The position numbers and the translations under genes were made by a program. This document shows, piece by piece, positions 44,152-53,930 of a stretch of 64,000 nt of DNA. Under the pieces are notes generated by a model. It searched no databases and was not told the origin of the DNA. It saw only the letters and a list, made by a program, of their open reading frames with translations. Source of the stretch: Sphingobacterium hungaricum (GTDB lineage: Bacteria > Bacteroidota > Bacteroidia > Sphingobacteriales > Sphingobacteriaceae); NCBI RefSeq assembly GCF_015210005.1, contig NZ_MU158698.1, positions 1,001,009 through 1,065,008 of the forward strand, given 5' to 3'. Within the stretch, counting starts at the first letter, position 1; every line of letters starts with the position of its first letter.

Positions 44152-45468
44152 TTATTGCTTATTAACATTGCCATAATAGAATGACGTTGGAGTCCCTTTC
44201 TTAATCAATCCTCCAATCATTGCTGATTTTGAAGTTGAACTTTCTACCCAAGCCAATTCAAATTCTGCATCGATGAAATAGTTCTTGATAGCTGTAGTAA
44301 CCCATCCATTACCCCAATTCGCATTTGATACACTTGGAATGTAATTTGAAAGTTTTATTGTATTTCCCGTTATGACATAGTCATATGACGCATCAGCCAA
44401 ATACTGAGTTGTACCGCTTAAAAACCAAACTTCAAGCTTCGCTTTTCTAGGGTCAACCAATTTAAATGTCATGGAAATCATTGAAACACTATTTAATTGG
44501 TAGTTCGCTAGCTGAGCAGCCCAAAGTTGATTAAAATCGGAAACCACACCTTCAGGCATAACGCTGCCAGTGGTATAGATTGAGTTATACACTCCGTTAT
44601 GCTTGAAATATAATTCAAACGGAAAAATTGGTTTAGCTTCGACTGTGATCGGATATTCCGTATTTGCCTCGTCGTAAGCTATCAAATTTCCTGCAGAATT
44701 AATTTTAAATCTTTTAATAACTATATCGTCAATAATTAACCCATTTATTACTTCTATGGCATCTATTGAAAAATAAAAACTTGCGGAAGTCGCTACTGAA
44801 CCGGCGTCAGAAAAATTTGTCGATGATACTTTTTTATTCGTAATATCAAAGCTAATTTGGTAGTCCTTACTTCTATGAGCCAACTTTGTAAATGCATTAC
44901 TTGAGAAGAAAGTTCTGTATTTGTTAATGTTAGTCGGGTATCCAGCATTCAGATAAGCACTTTGTTGCTCCTGAGTTGCTTTAACTAGAATTAATGGGTT
45001 TAGATATTTTTTTCCGACAAAAATAACGCTATCGCCAGATATTCTATCAAAATTATATTCTATATCACTTTGATATCCTCTGGCCGCTGTCCCACCTGCG
45101 ACCCCCGGAACTGGATCTTGCATCAATGTCAGATAATTGTAGGTGTCAAATATAAGAGATGCATTCGATCCCCATTTCACCCTGTATGTGGATTCAACTA
45201 ACGCAGTAGCCGATGCGGTAGAATAATCGCTTAACATTTTTAATTTATCATCTTCTGAAAACGAAATATAAAATCCGTAGCCACCTTTTCCACTAGTACC
45301 CATTCCCACTATCCATCCATTAGGAGCTTCTACTAAAGTCGATTTAACTTCTGCTAAAATTTCACTAACTCTTTCTTCCGGCGTTGCTCCGAATGTTAAA
45401 TCAGTATCCTCTTTCTTACAACCAATTAATAAAATTGGTAGAATAAGCATATATAATATATTTTTCAT
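44152..45468 (-). CDS. DUF4302-type lipoprotein of the second import locus
   Basis: The function is unknown. The 438-residue product starts with a lipoprotein signal (MKNILYMLILPILLIGC, Cys17). The mature part begins with PEERVSEILAEVKSTLVEAPNGWIVG and continues with GGYGFYISFSEDDKLKMLSDYS, features I associate with the DUF4302 family found beside SusCD pairs. No catalytic motif is seen. It is the last gene of the locus, 4 bases after the metallohydrolase gene, and is probably surface-exposed. It may bind the imported substrate; this is inference from position. Confidence 0.78.
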   Translation of the reverse strand: MKNILYMLILPILLIGCKKEDTDLTFGATPEERVSEILAEVKSTLVEAPNGWIVGMGTSGKGGYGFYISFSEDDKLKMLSDYSTASATALVESTYRVKWGSNASLIFDTYNYLTLMQDPVPGVAGGTAARGYQSDIEYNFDRISGDSVIFVGKKYLNPLILVKATQEQQSAYLNAGYPTNINKYRTFFSSNAFTKLAHRSKDYQISFDITNKKVSSTNFSDAGSVATSASFYFSIDAIEVINGLIIDDIVIKRFKINSAGNLIAYDEANTEYPITVEAKPIFPFELYFKHNGVYNSIYTTGSVMPEGVVSDFNQLWAAQLANYQLNSVSMISMTFKLVDPRKAKLEVWFLSGTTQYLADASYDYVITGNTIKLSNYIPSVSNANWGNGWVTTAIKNYFIDAEFELAWVESSTSKSAMIGGLIKKGTPTSFYYGNVNKQ

Positions 45469-45472
45469 CTTA

Positions 45473-46879
45473 TTATTTTAAAACTATAGGTCCATAAAAA
45501 TAATTACCCGCAGCGCCGTTGACTGAAAAACCTCCAAAAGTTCTGTACAGAGGATCTGTAGATGTAATACCTGTTGGTAAATATGATGCTACAAATTGTC
45601 TATTTGTTAGGTATGGAAGGAAAAATCTTTCAAAATTAACAAGTATGCTGGCGATTGCACCATTGCTGTACGTAGTTCCGGCTCCCTCAGGAATACTCTT
45701 AGTCCACGTTGTAAGCCCATTAGTGTTATTTATAGCCATATTAAAATCATAATCACCATAATAAACCGTGGTGCCTGTGCCCTGCGTAAACTCCACCCTG
45801 AAAGTCATTTTTGTCGATGATGCAAACAAAAATTGAACATTTCTTACGACCCAACTTGACGCAGCCATCGCTACTCTAAAATTTTCGTATACAGCTCTAA
45901 AATCAGCTGATTGTCCATAAGTCGCATAATGTGCAGCTGATGGGTTATAAGTAATCGATGCAATTTTATTATTTGCTAGCATCATTGGAAACGTTGTCGT
46001 AACGTCAACCGGGTCTGTAGCGTTATATTTTGTTTTTAAAACCGACTGAACTTCATTTTGCAACAGCTTAAAGTCAATGTTGTAAAAATCTTTAAAATAG
46101 GAATAAACAAGTCTTTCTTTGGCTCTTAGATCAGCTGCTGCTGCAGCATTTGTAGTTGCACAATAGTTATCAAAGTACACTTGCCCTTCCACCAAAAGAT
46201 GAGCAACCATTTCAGCAAAGTCTTCACCAAATGAACTTCTTGCATATTGAGATATAAATCCTAATGATTTCGCTACCGCTGCAGTATTTGCTGCACCAGT
46301 CCAATCTGCGGTATAATCAGATTTAGAAACCTGTTCAAATGACGGAGGAATAACGATATTCTGATTCAATATATGGGTGAATTCGTGATGAATAGTTCTT
46401 ATTGGTCGCTTTATTGCCGCTGGACTCGAGAAATTTAAACTATTTATTTCGTATAAGACTACCCTGCGTCCATTGTCCGCCGTACCCAAGGTAATACTTC
46501 CGTTATCATTGTACGATGGTGATCCTAATAGAACAAATTGTTTAGGGGTATATTGCTTAATAAAAGTTTTACCTGCAATCTTTTCGTATGGTTCCAAAAA
46601 TGTCGATAAAACTGCTGTCATCATTGGCTCCACTCTGTCCAAATAAACTGGAGAAACATCCTTGTTAATGTCAATCAAATTTCTGTCGAACCGATAAAGA
46701 GTTTCGATATTGTAAACATCAACAAATGTCTTTGACAACCATAGATCGACATCATTTTGAGCCGTAATATCTGAGTTATATTTACTCAAATCTACAGCAA
46801 GATTTTCATTATCTCTGGTACAAGACCCAAAGTTAAATCCAATTAAGATGGTTGCTAGTATATAAATATATTTTTTCAT
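45473..46879 (-). CDS. Substrate-import-associated HExxH zinc metallohydrolase lipoprotein
   Basis: This is a predicted surface zinc hydrolase, probably a peptidase. From the ATG at 46879 it has 468 residues, opening with a lipoprotein signal (MKKYIYILATILIGFNFGSC, Cys20). The zinc motif HHEFTHILNQ gives HEFTH at residues 165-169, and GEDFAEMVAHLLVEG downstream could supply the third ligand. This architecture is known as a family that co-occurs with SusC/SusD and DUF4302 genes. A frame extension to a GTG at 46912 overlaps susD and precedes the signal peptide, so it was rejected; an ATG at 46885 is also possible. The substrate is unknown. Confidence 0.85.
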   Translation of the reverse strand: MKKYIYILATILIGFNFGSCTRDNENLAVDLSKYNSDITAQNDVDLWLSKTFVDVYNIETLYRFDRNLIDINKDVSPVYLDRVEPMMTAVLSTFLEPYEKIAGKTFIKQYTPKQFVLLGSPSYNDNGSITLGTADNGRRVVLYEINSLNFSSPAAIKRPIRTIHHEFTHILNQNIVIPPSFEQVSKSDYTADWTGAANTAAVAKSLGFISQYARSSFGEDFAEMVAHLLVEGQVYFDNYCATTNAAAAADLRAKERLVYSYFKDFYNIDFKLLQNEVQSVLKTKYNATDPVDVTTTFPMMLANNKIASITYNPSAAHYATYGQSADFRAVYENFRVAMAASSWVVRNVQFLFASSTKMTFRVEFTQGTGTTVYYGDYDFNMAINNTNGLTTWTKSIPEGAGTTYSNGAIASILVNFERFFLPYLTNRQFVASYLPTGITSTDPLYRTFGGFSVNGAAGNYFYGPIVLK

Positions 46880-46889
46880 AATCATTATG

Positions 46890-48368
46890 TTATCTAGGAT
46901 TAAGTTCCACACCAGCTAATTTCGCAGTTTGAGGTATTTGAAACATTCTTCTATTGTCATCAGCTGTTAGGGTTTTATACGTTTCGTCACCTGCAGCATC
47001 TATAAATTTATGTTCAACAGGTAACCTATGTCTCAAAATATCAAACCATCTCATGCCCTCACACATCCAACCAATTTGTTTGAATTGCAAAACAGTTTTT
47101 AACAAGGCCTCTTTGTCATCAGCAACATTGAAAAATGTCCTTGATTTGTCTAACGTCACAGCATGCGTCGTAGCATTATAGTTTACTATTCTAACACTTG
47201 CAAACGTATTCAAATCTCTCATCGCCGACGCATAGTCTCCTTTTTGCGCGTATGCTTCCGCACGATTCATCAAACCCTCATCAGCAATAAATAATGGTTG
47301 CATTATGTACGGAAAGCCGATTCCTGCAGACAAGTTCGTGTAGTAAAAATATTCTCTAAAAACATAGGTTGTGTAATTTCCTTCAGACCACCTAAGACCT
47401 TTATTATAAAATGCTGCTCCGGTTGCAGTAACTCCGTTATAGATATTAAATACAGAAGTTCCAAAACCGTAACGTGTTGTACCACCAATATTACTTCTTT
47501 GATAAGTTGAATAGGTGTTAGCTAACAAAATATTATACGGTTTATCCGCTTTGGTCAACTCAGTTCTAAATTCCTCTGTGGTGTAAGTTCTTAAAGTAGT
47601 ATTCCAAGGTCTTAAGCTTGACAAATATTCTCCATTCGGTACGGCCAAGTTAGAATGTTCAATCACCTTATCCCAATCCCCTTTAAATAAAAAGAACCTA
47701 CTTGCGAATAAATGAGCTGCTGCAGGAGTAAAGTGATATTTTGGAACGTCCCAAGATCCGCCTTCCAAAAGCTTAATACCTTCCACAAGATCTTTCTCGA
47801 TTTGTTCGTAGACAGAAGCCACTGTTCCTCTAGAGTATTGAGGAAGCGTCTCTGTTTCAGGGGCAATCACGTAAGGAACTCCAGGACTATCATTTGACTT
47901 TCCAATCTCATAAGCTTTGGCAAAAAATGTTACGAGCATAAAATGTGAATATGCACGAGCAACAAGAGCTTCACCCTTAAATTTTAGAACACTGGAATCA
48001 AAATCCTTTTCTTCAATCGCAGCAAGGGCTTGGTTGGCATTGTTTATTGCTGAGTAACACGCATTCCAATAAGCTGATGGCGTATTTGTAGCATCATCTT
48101 CGATGTCTTCCCAATTGTATAGACTGACAAACGGTTGATTAATGTGTCCTACTGCTGGCCCTTTATCAACAGCATTATCTGAATATGTTTCGGCCATTGC
48201 TAAATAATCGTAACCTGGATATGCTGAGGCTACCAACTGACCTACTTGTTCAACAGTGACAATTTCTGTCCGCATATCTGGAGCGACCTCCAAATACTTT
48301 TCACATGAGGAGAGAACCAATGTTGAGGTGAATAGTAATAATCCTAATTTTTTATTTAATATTTTCAT
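46890..48368 (-). CDS. SusD/RagB-family outer-membrane lipoprotein (second locus)
   Basis: This substrate-binding partner of the STN-type SusC lies 11 bases upstream in the operon order. The 492-residue protein has the lipobox VLSSC (Cys22) and CEKYLEVAPDMRTEIVTVEQV. SusD features include FKGEALVARAYSHFMLVTFFAKAYE, PAAAHLFASRFFLFKGDWDKVIEH, FIADEGLMNRAEAYAQKGDY and near the end FKQIGWMCEGMRWFDILRH. It differs strongly from the maltodextrin SusD, implying a different ligand. The downstream metallohydrolase and DUF4302-type lipoprotein suggest a peptide-containing or otherwise non-starch substrate, which is inference. Confidence 0.92.
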   Translation of the reverse strand: MKILNKKLGLLLFTSTLVLSSCEKYLEVAPDMRTEIVTVEQVGQLVASAYPGYDYLAMAETYSDNAVDKGPAVGHINQPFVSLYNWEDIEDDATNTPSAYWNACYSAINNANQALAAIEEKDFDSSVLKFKGEALVARAYSHFMLVTFFAKAYEIGKSNDSPGVPYVIAPETETLPQYSRGTVASVYEQIEKDLVEGIKLLEGGSWDVPKYHFTPAAAHLFASRFFLFKGDWDKVIEHSNLAVPNGEYLSSLRPWNTTLRTYTTEEFRTELTKADKPYNILLANTYSTYQRSNIGGTTRYGFGTSVFNIYNGVTATGAAFYNKGLRWSEGNYTTYVFREYFYYTNLSAGIGFPYIMQPLFIADEGLMNRAEAYAQKGDYASAMRDLNTFASVRIVNYNATTHAVTLDKSRTFFNVADDKEALLKTVLQFKQIGWMCEGMRWFDILRHRLPVEHKFIDAAGDETYKTLTADDNRRMFQIPQTAKLAGVELNPR

Positions 48369-48379
48369 GATTTAATTTA

Positions 48380-51300
48380 TTAAAATCCAACTTTTAGCGA
48401 AAGGGTATACTGACGTGGAATTGGCATCGCTACCCCACCATTATTAAAGAACTCTGGATCTGCTCCATTCAATTTCTTGTCAGAATACAACAATGAAAGA
48501 TTATTTCCAACCAATGCTAATTGCGCAGAGCTAATTGACAATCTGTCTGTTATGGACTTAGGCAATCTATAAGCGATACTCACATTTTTTAATCTTATAA
48601 AATCACCTTTTGCAACTCGCTGATCAGAATAGTTGTATGCGTTATACGGATAAACAGCATTTACGACTGCTCCAGTCGATGAAGTCACGCGGTTGTCGAT
48701 TGTATATCGGTCTAAAATTGCTGGTATATTCGTATACGCTTCATCACCCGGACGCATCCAACGGTTAACGATGTCTTTAGACATCGAAGTCATATCATTG
48801 TATATTGCGTCAACTGTAGGCTGTAACCTCACATAATTACCTGTTGCAAAAGTAAATAAAGCGGATACCGTAAATTGCTTGTAAATAAATTGATTAAAAA
48901 ATCCACCCGTTAATGTAGGGTCAACCGGTCCGTGGTATTTAAGGTAATCAACATCCGTACTTTGTAGGTAAATATTTGTTTCATTTCGTTGACCTTCAGT
49001 TCCGACATAAGTTGGATAACCGTATTCTGAGTTCAACCCATCAAATTCAATAGAATATAAACCTCTTTGGGATCTACCTAGCTGAGCAGCTCCTTCTGCT
49101 CGAACGAAATTCCAGATGTTGTCATTTATATCAATTTTGGTAATCTCATTTTTATTGACCCCAAAATTGAATTGAGTTCTCCATGAAAAATTATCTCTCT
49201 TTATTGGATTTCCTGCAATTGTCAATTCAAATCCTTTAGATTTCATATCTGCATAATTGGCGTCTTTTTCATATTCACCACCTATACCAGACGTCTTAAT
49301 CCTTCCAATTAAATCGAAAATATCCCTTTTATAAATATCAACTGTTACATCAATTTTATCATAGAATGCTAAATCAGCACCGATATTGAATTCGTATAAT
49401 TTTTCCCAAGTTAATTCGCTATTCTGAACATTGTTTGTATAAATTATTGCTTCCTTTTCATCGTCATAAGGTCTTCTCGCGATTTGGCTGTAAAACACCG
49501 CTCCCGAGTTATTAGCACTTCCCAAACTACCTACAAGACCATAAGTTGCTCTAATTTTAGCACCAGTAAGAACAGGATTTAAAGCTTCGAAGAAAGCTTC
49601 TTGATCCATAAACCAAGCTCCAGAAATGTTCCATGTCGGCAACCATCTAGCAGTTCTAGATCTACCCATTAAATTTGAACCATCATATCTAAACGTTCCA
49701 TTTAAAAGGTATTTTTCTTTGAATGAGTATGCAGAACGTACCGCAAAAGCCGTAAAACGATCTTTTCCATAGTTCATCCCAAAATATGGGTCTCCAGCTT
49801 CGATTGCATTTTTGAAATATTTATAATATGGATTTACAAGACCTCCATTATTATATTGATATCCGACACCGTCATATGCTGAATTTTGACGGTCAGTATA
49901 CCTAACTTCCATAGATCCAAAAAGATTTAATCTATGATCTACATTGAAAGTTTCATCAAATTCAAGATTGTGTCTGAAATAATAATTTTTAATTCCGTTT
50001 GTCGAGGTATTGAAAAATCCACCTTCAGGCAAAATTACTTCTGCTTGTTCATTTGGAAAATCGGGATCATCATAAAGTAAGATATTTCCATCATTGACAG
50101 TTGGGTTAGCATTTGCTCTAAAAGCCATCGCCATATTCGAACCGTCTTTTATATAATGCTGTCTTTCCGTTTTAGCATATCTGTATGCAGCATCTGCGGA
50201 ATAAGTTAAATTTTTAAGGAATTTGTATTTGATTCCTCCTTGAACTTTTATGTCCAATCCCTCTAAGTTTAAATAATTATTGTTGATCTCATTAATTATA
50301 TTAAACGGCGCATAGTTCATTGTAAAATATTCAAGATCGCCATTCTCATCATAAGGCGTAATCAGTCTACTGGTATTCAATGAATATGAATAAGGATTGA
50401 TATCGAAATTCCTAGAGTATTTTCCATAAACAGGATCCGATTCTCTGGTCAGAGTCCCTGGAGATCGCTGGTCCCTAATGGATGCATTAGCAAGTAATTC
50501 TGCAGAGAATTTATCAGAAAATTTAAAATTATTCCTCATGTTGACAGTATATCTCTTAACATTATCGCCAATAGTTTGACCACTATCATTCATGTAACTT
50601 GTAGAGAAATATGTTTGCGCTTTGTCTGATCCTGTAGAAACGCTTAAAGAATGTTCTTGTAATAATGAATTTTTAAACAAAACGTCAAACCAATCTGTGT
50701 TTGCATTTGCATAACGTGTCAAAAAGTTAAGACGATCGTTCATTGTATTCTTTAACATGAAAGAATCCGTTGTAGGATTGTACTCATACATTTGATTGTA
50801 CATTTTAGCAAATACACCACCACTGTTGTTATTTGCCATGCTACTATGATTAAAGTAGCCTTTGTTTTCTTGCTCAAGCAATACAGACATTTGCTCGCCC
50901 GAATTCATAATATCGAATTGGTCGTAGCTAGGCTTTAAGTATGTGGTAAAATTACCTGAATAGTTTATTAGCGGCTTACCATCAGTATTTCTACCTTTTT
51001 TAGTCGTAACGACAATTACACCATTCATGGCTCTCGCTCCATACATAGCTGTTGCTGCGGCATCCTTTAAAATCGTAAAAGACTCAATATCATCTGGGTT
51101 TAAACCGGCAACCGAAGATCCGATCAGTGTATTAGCATCACCCGTTGAAAGCGCCTCGTTTGAAATATTTACCACATCTTCAAGAATAATTCCATCGACA
51201 ACCCATAATGGCTTGTTTTCTCCAGAAAGAGAAGTAGCTCCACGAACACGAATTTTTGGTGCAGCACCAAACGTTCCCGATACGTTTTGAACTGATACAC

Positions 51301-52075
51301 CGGCCACTTGGCCTTCTAACATCCTAGAAATATCTGGAACTCCATTTCTCTCAGCATCTTTTGCATCCACCCGACTCGTAGCTCCCGTAAACAATTTGCG
51401 ATCGATATTTTGATATCCAGTTGCTACAACATCTACCGCTTCGATTTCTTGGTCATTAACTTTAAGAACGACGTTGATATTACTTCTCCCATTAACACTA
51501 ACTTCTTGAGAAAGAAACCCAACATAACGGATAACTAGTGTCGCATCATTGTTTGCCGCTAGTGAAAATTGTCCTCGGTCGTTTGTCGTGGTTGTAGTGT
51601 TTAATCCTTTAACGTTTACTGTGGCTCCAACCAAAGGAGAACCGTCGTCACCTCTAACAACTCCGGAAACATTATTTTGGATTTCGACGCTTTTTATTGA
51701 GTTAGTCGGAGATTTCTCTGTTAAAGAAATTGTATTAGAAACAATTCTATACTCGATATTTCTCTCCGTAAATACTTTTTTCAATACATCGTCGAGTTGC
51801 CCATTTTTAATTTCGATATTAACTGGCTTTGCTTTTTCGACCAATTCGTCATTGTAAAAAAACTTTAAATGTGTTTGTGCTGTAACTTCATTTATGAATC
51901 GCGAGAACTCAGCATTTTTCATCGAAAGAGATATGCGCTGTGCACGACTTTCGGCATACACTAGATTCAGTGTAAGAAAAAAAATAAAACAGGTTAGTTT
52001 CATAGTCTTAATGCATTGTCGAAACGGCATATCGCTGGTATACATACGCCATCTTTCAAATAATTTTTTATTCAT
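48380..52075 (-). CDS. SusC/RagA TonB-dependent transporter with STN signalling domain
   Basis: This 1231-residue outer-membrane importer can also signal. The extended N-terminus ends in a signal peptide (MKLTCFIFFLTLNLVYA from residue 25). An STN domain follows (about residues 50-120, SLSMKNAEFSRFINEVTAQT to SNTISLTEK), then a carboxypeptidase-regulatory-like domain (VSGVVRGDDGSPLVGATVNV), the plug (VVATGYQNIDRKLFTGA to KPLWVVDGIILED) and the barrel ending PRQYTLSLKVGF. The STN domain is the part that contacts FecR-type anti-sigma factors, and FecR and ECF sigma genes lie directly upstream. No exact TAnnTTTG box was seen in the 116-base upstream spacer, consistent with control by that sigma factor. 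Confidence 0.95.
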   Translation of the reverse strand: MNKKLFERWRMYTSDMPFRQCIKTMKLTCFIFFLTLNLVYAESRAQRISLSMKNAEFSRFINEVTAQTHLKFFYNDELVEKAKPVNIEIKNGQLDDVLKKVFTERNIEYRIVSNTISLTEKSPTNSIKSVEIQNNVSGVVRGDDGSPLVGATVNVKGLNTTTTTNDRGQFSLAANNDATLVIRYVGFLSQEVSVNGRSNINVVLKVNDQEIEAVDVVATGYQNIDRKLFTGATSRVDAKDAERNGVPDISRMLEGQVAGVSVQNVSGTFGAAPKIRVRGATSLSGENKPLWVVDGIILEDVVNISNEALSTGDANTLIGSSVAGLNPDDIESFTILKDAAATAMYGARAMNGVIVVTTKKGRNTDGKPLINYSGNFTTYLKPSYDQFDIMNSGEQMSVLLEQENKGYFNHSSMANNNSGGVFAKMYNQMYEYNPTTDSFMLKNTMNDRLNFLTRYANANTDWFDVLFKNSLLQEHSLSVSTGSDKAQTYFSTSYMNDSGQTIGDNVKRYTVNMRNNFKFSDKFSAELLANASIRDQRSPGTLTRESDPVYGKYSRNFDINPYSYSLNTSRLITPYDENGDLEYFTMNYAPFNIINEINNNYLNLEGLDIKVQGGIKYKFLKNLTYSADAAYRYAKTERQHYIKDGSNMAMAFRANANPTVNDGNILLYDDPDFPNEQAEVILPEGGFFNTSTNGIKNYYFRHNLEFDETFNVDHRLNLFGSMEVRYTDRQNSAYDGVGYQYNNGGLVNPYYKYFKNAIEAGDPYFGMNYGKDRFTAFAVRSAYSFKEKYLLNGTFRYDGSNLMGRSRTARWLPTWNISGAWFMDQEAFFEALNPVLTGAKIRATYGLVGSLGSANNSGAVFYSQIARRPYDDEKEAIIYTNNVQNSELTWEKLYEFNIGADLAFYDKIDVTVDIYKRDIFDLIGRIKTSGIGGEYEKDANYADMKSKGFELTIAGNPIKRDNFSWRTQFNFGVNKNEITKIDINDNIWNFVRAEGAAQLGRSQRGLYSIEFDGLNSEYGYPTYVGTEGQRNETNIYLQSTDVDYLKYHGPVDPTLTGGFFNQFIYKQFTVSALFTFATGNYVRLQPTVDAIYNDMTSMSKDIVNRWMRPGDEAYTNIPAILDRYTIDNRVTSSTGAVVNAVYPYNAYNYSDQRVAKGDFIRLKNVSIAYRLPKSITDRLSISSAQLALVGNNLSLLYSDKKLNGADPEFFNNGGVAMPIPRQYTLSLKVGF

Positions 52076-52128
52076 ATATTTGATAATTAGGGTTAATTTT
52101 TAATAATTTAACTTTAGGTTTTTTTTAT

Positions 52129-52152
52129 ACAGGGGTGCGCCAACACTCCTGT
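52129..52152. other. Imperfect hairpin between fecR-type gene and susC
   Basis: ACAGGGGTG pairs with CACTCCTGT (one G-T mismatch) around a 6-base loop in the 116-base spacer. On the minus strand, the direction of both genes, it is followed by ATAAAAAAAA rather than T residues, so it is a poor terminator. It could be a partial terminator, attenuator or processing hairpin. Confidence 0.35.
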
Positions 52153-52191
52153 TTTCGTTTAAGTCTAAATTTTATCTCATACGCATATAAT

Positions 52192-53349
52192 TTATTTGCT
52201 TTTTATTGTTAACTCTTTTCCATTTGTCAGAAATTTAAAGTCGCCCACAAATTCCAACATGCTCAGCACTTCGGATAAGTTCACATTTCTGTTAATAGAT
52301 CCCGAATATGTTTTTGATTTTGAAACGGATGATGCCAATTTGATATCCAAATCATACCACATCATTAATTGGTTTGCGATTTGTACGATGTTATCATTTT
52401 TAAAATAAAACTCGTTATTCTTCCAAGCAACCTCCTTCTGAAGATCGGCTTTGTCAATCACGAAGTTATTATTTCTCCATGCAGCGTAATTACCTGGCGC
52501 CAATTTCTCTGTCAGCCCGTGAAATGACACCTGAACACTTCCTTCTACGAGCGTAGTTTTAAAACTGTTGTGATATGATTTTATGTTGAAATGTGTACCG
52601 AGCACTTTCACTTCCTTTCCATTTACTTCGACTATAAATGGTTTTGTAGCATCTTTGGCAACTTCAAAATATGCTTCCCCATCTAAGAAAACTCGACGTT
52701 CACTCTTACTAAACTTCGTCGGAAATTTCACAGAAGACATCGCATTAATCCAAACGTGAGTTCCATCTGGTAGCTGCATTTTGAAGAAATTTGCTTTAGG
52801 GACTTCTAAAATATTGTAGATAATCGCTTCTTCTGATTCTAGCGCTGCATTTTCTACTATATTTTCCCCGTTCTTAGATGTGATTTCACCATTAGAACCC
52901 AAAATAATTTCGTCCTCAATCACAAATTCTTTACCATCAGCAAGTGTCAGTCGTGCGCCAATATTTGCCGGAGAAACATCAGCTTTCTTTTTAGTGTTAG
53001 CTCCTAAACTATTATTCGAATAAGTATTTTGTTGTTGATTCTGATAGTAGAAAAACGAAAGACCAAATAAGATGAGTATAGATGCTGCTATATTAATCCA
53101 AATTATCTTAAACCTATTTTTGCTATCGTTCTTTGATTTAAATTCTTCTAAAGATCGATCGACATCCAGCTTATCAAAAAATTCGATCTCTTCGGTATTT
53201 TGTGGATTTGATACCAGCTTTTGAAATAATTCTTTATTTCTAGGATCTTTATTAATCCAATTATGCAAGATGTCTAATTCGACATCTGTACATTCGCCAC
53301 TTAAATATTTGAAAAGAATGTCAGATAATTGAAAAGGTTCCTTATGCAT
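52192..53349 (-). CDS. FecR-family anti-sigma factor
   Basis: This inner-membrane protein is predicted to hold the adjacent ECF sigma factor until the STN-type SusC reports substrate. From the ATG at 53349 it has 385 residues. A cytoplasmic N-terminal sigma-binding region (YLSGECTDVELDILHNWINK) precedes a single membrane span (WINIAASILILFGLSFFYY, about residues 82-100). The periplasmic FecR domain (LPDGTHVWINAMSSVKFP, DGEAYFEVAKDATKPFIVEV, VLGTHFNIKSY) follows, then a C-terminal DUF4974-like domain (NVNLSEVLSMLEFVGDFKF). Upstream frame extension reaches only a TTG at 53406 and was rejected. Confidence 0.92.
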   Translation of the reverse strand: MHKEPFQLSDILFKYLSGECTDVELDILHNWINKDPRNKELFQKLVSNPQNTEEIEFFDKLDVDRSLEEFKSKNDSKNRFKIIWINIAASILILFGLSFFYYQNQQQNTYSNNSLGANTKKKADVSPANIGARLTLADGKEFVIEDEIILGSNGEITSKNGENIVENAALESEEAIIYNILEVPKANFFKMQLPDGTHVWINAMSSVKFPTKFSKSERRVFLDGEAYFEVAKDATKPFIVEVNGKEVKVLGTHFNIKSYHNSFKTTLVEGSVQVSFHGLTEKLAPGNYAAWRNNNFVIDKADLQKEVAWKNNEFYFKNDNIVQIANQLMMWYDLDIKLASSVSKSKTYSGSINRNVNLSEVLSMLEFVGDFKFLTNGKELTIKSK

Positions 53350-53402
53350 ACCATTAAGAAACCTAAAACCTGATTTGGGGTGACAAAAAAATATTTTTTT
53401 TG

Positions 53403-53930
53403 TCAAAAAAATAAAAAAACGCAGAAAAACACTAATAATTCTGGTTTTATAAGCCTTCTTATCGCTTCAATCCCTCTACGTTTTTGAGTTTTAACGGTAT
53501 TTACACTAAGTTGCAAGATTTTAGAAATTTCTTCATTGGAATAGCCATCTAAATATCCCATCCGGCAAATTTCTTGGCATGCTGTCGGCAATTTAACCAT
53601 CGCTTGCGAAACTTTAGAATAGAACTCGGCTTGGATTATACTGTTTTCTATGTCGACATCATCCATTTCGCTGTATTTGGTTTTATGCCAATACGTATCG
53701 ATGACTTTGTTTTTACGAGATATATTGTATGCAGCAAATTTAACGTTAGTATACAAAAATGATTTTATTGAAATTTCATCCGAGGAAATAGAATCTTTTT
53801 TTAAAAGATAAGCCGTGAACGCGTCTTGTGCTAAATCCTCTGCAATTTGAGCATCACCGATCAACTTCCATCCAAAATAACAAAGTCCTTTAAAATATTT
53901 TTTAAATAAATTTGAAGCTAACTCATCCAT
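53403..53930 (-). CDS. ECF-type RNA polymerase sigma factor (FecI-like)
   Basis: It is predicted to transcribe the downstream sus-type genes when released by FecR. From the ATG at 53930 it is 175 residues. Region 2 includes FGWKLIGDAQIAEDLAQDAF, and region 4 is DGYSNEEISKILQLSVNTVKTQKRRG, a clear helix-turn-helix. The Bacteroidota sigma-70 family usual size is similar. An upstream TTG at 53969 would add 13 residues and is less likely. The C-terminus ends in an unusual hydrophobic run (LLVFFCVFLFF) encoded by T-rich sequence. The fecR-type gene follows 53 bases after the stop. Confidence 0.9.
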   Translation of the reverse strand: MDELASNLFKKYFKGLCYFGWKLIGDAQIAEDLAQDAFTAYLLKKDSISSDEISIKSFLYTNVKFAAYNISRKNKVIDTYWHKTKYSEMDDVDIENSIIQAEFYSKVSQAMVKLPTACQEICRMGYLDGYSNEEISKILQLSVNTVKTQKRRGIEAIRRLIKPELLVFFCVFLFF

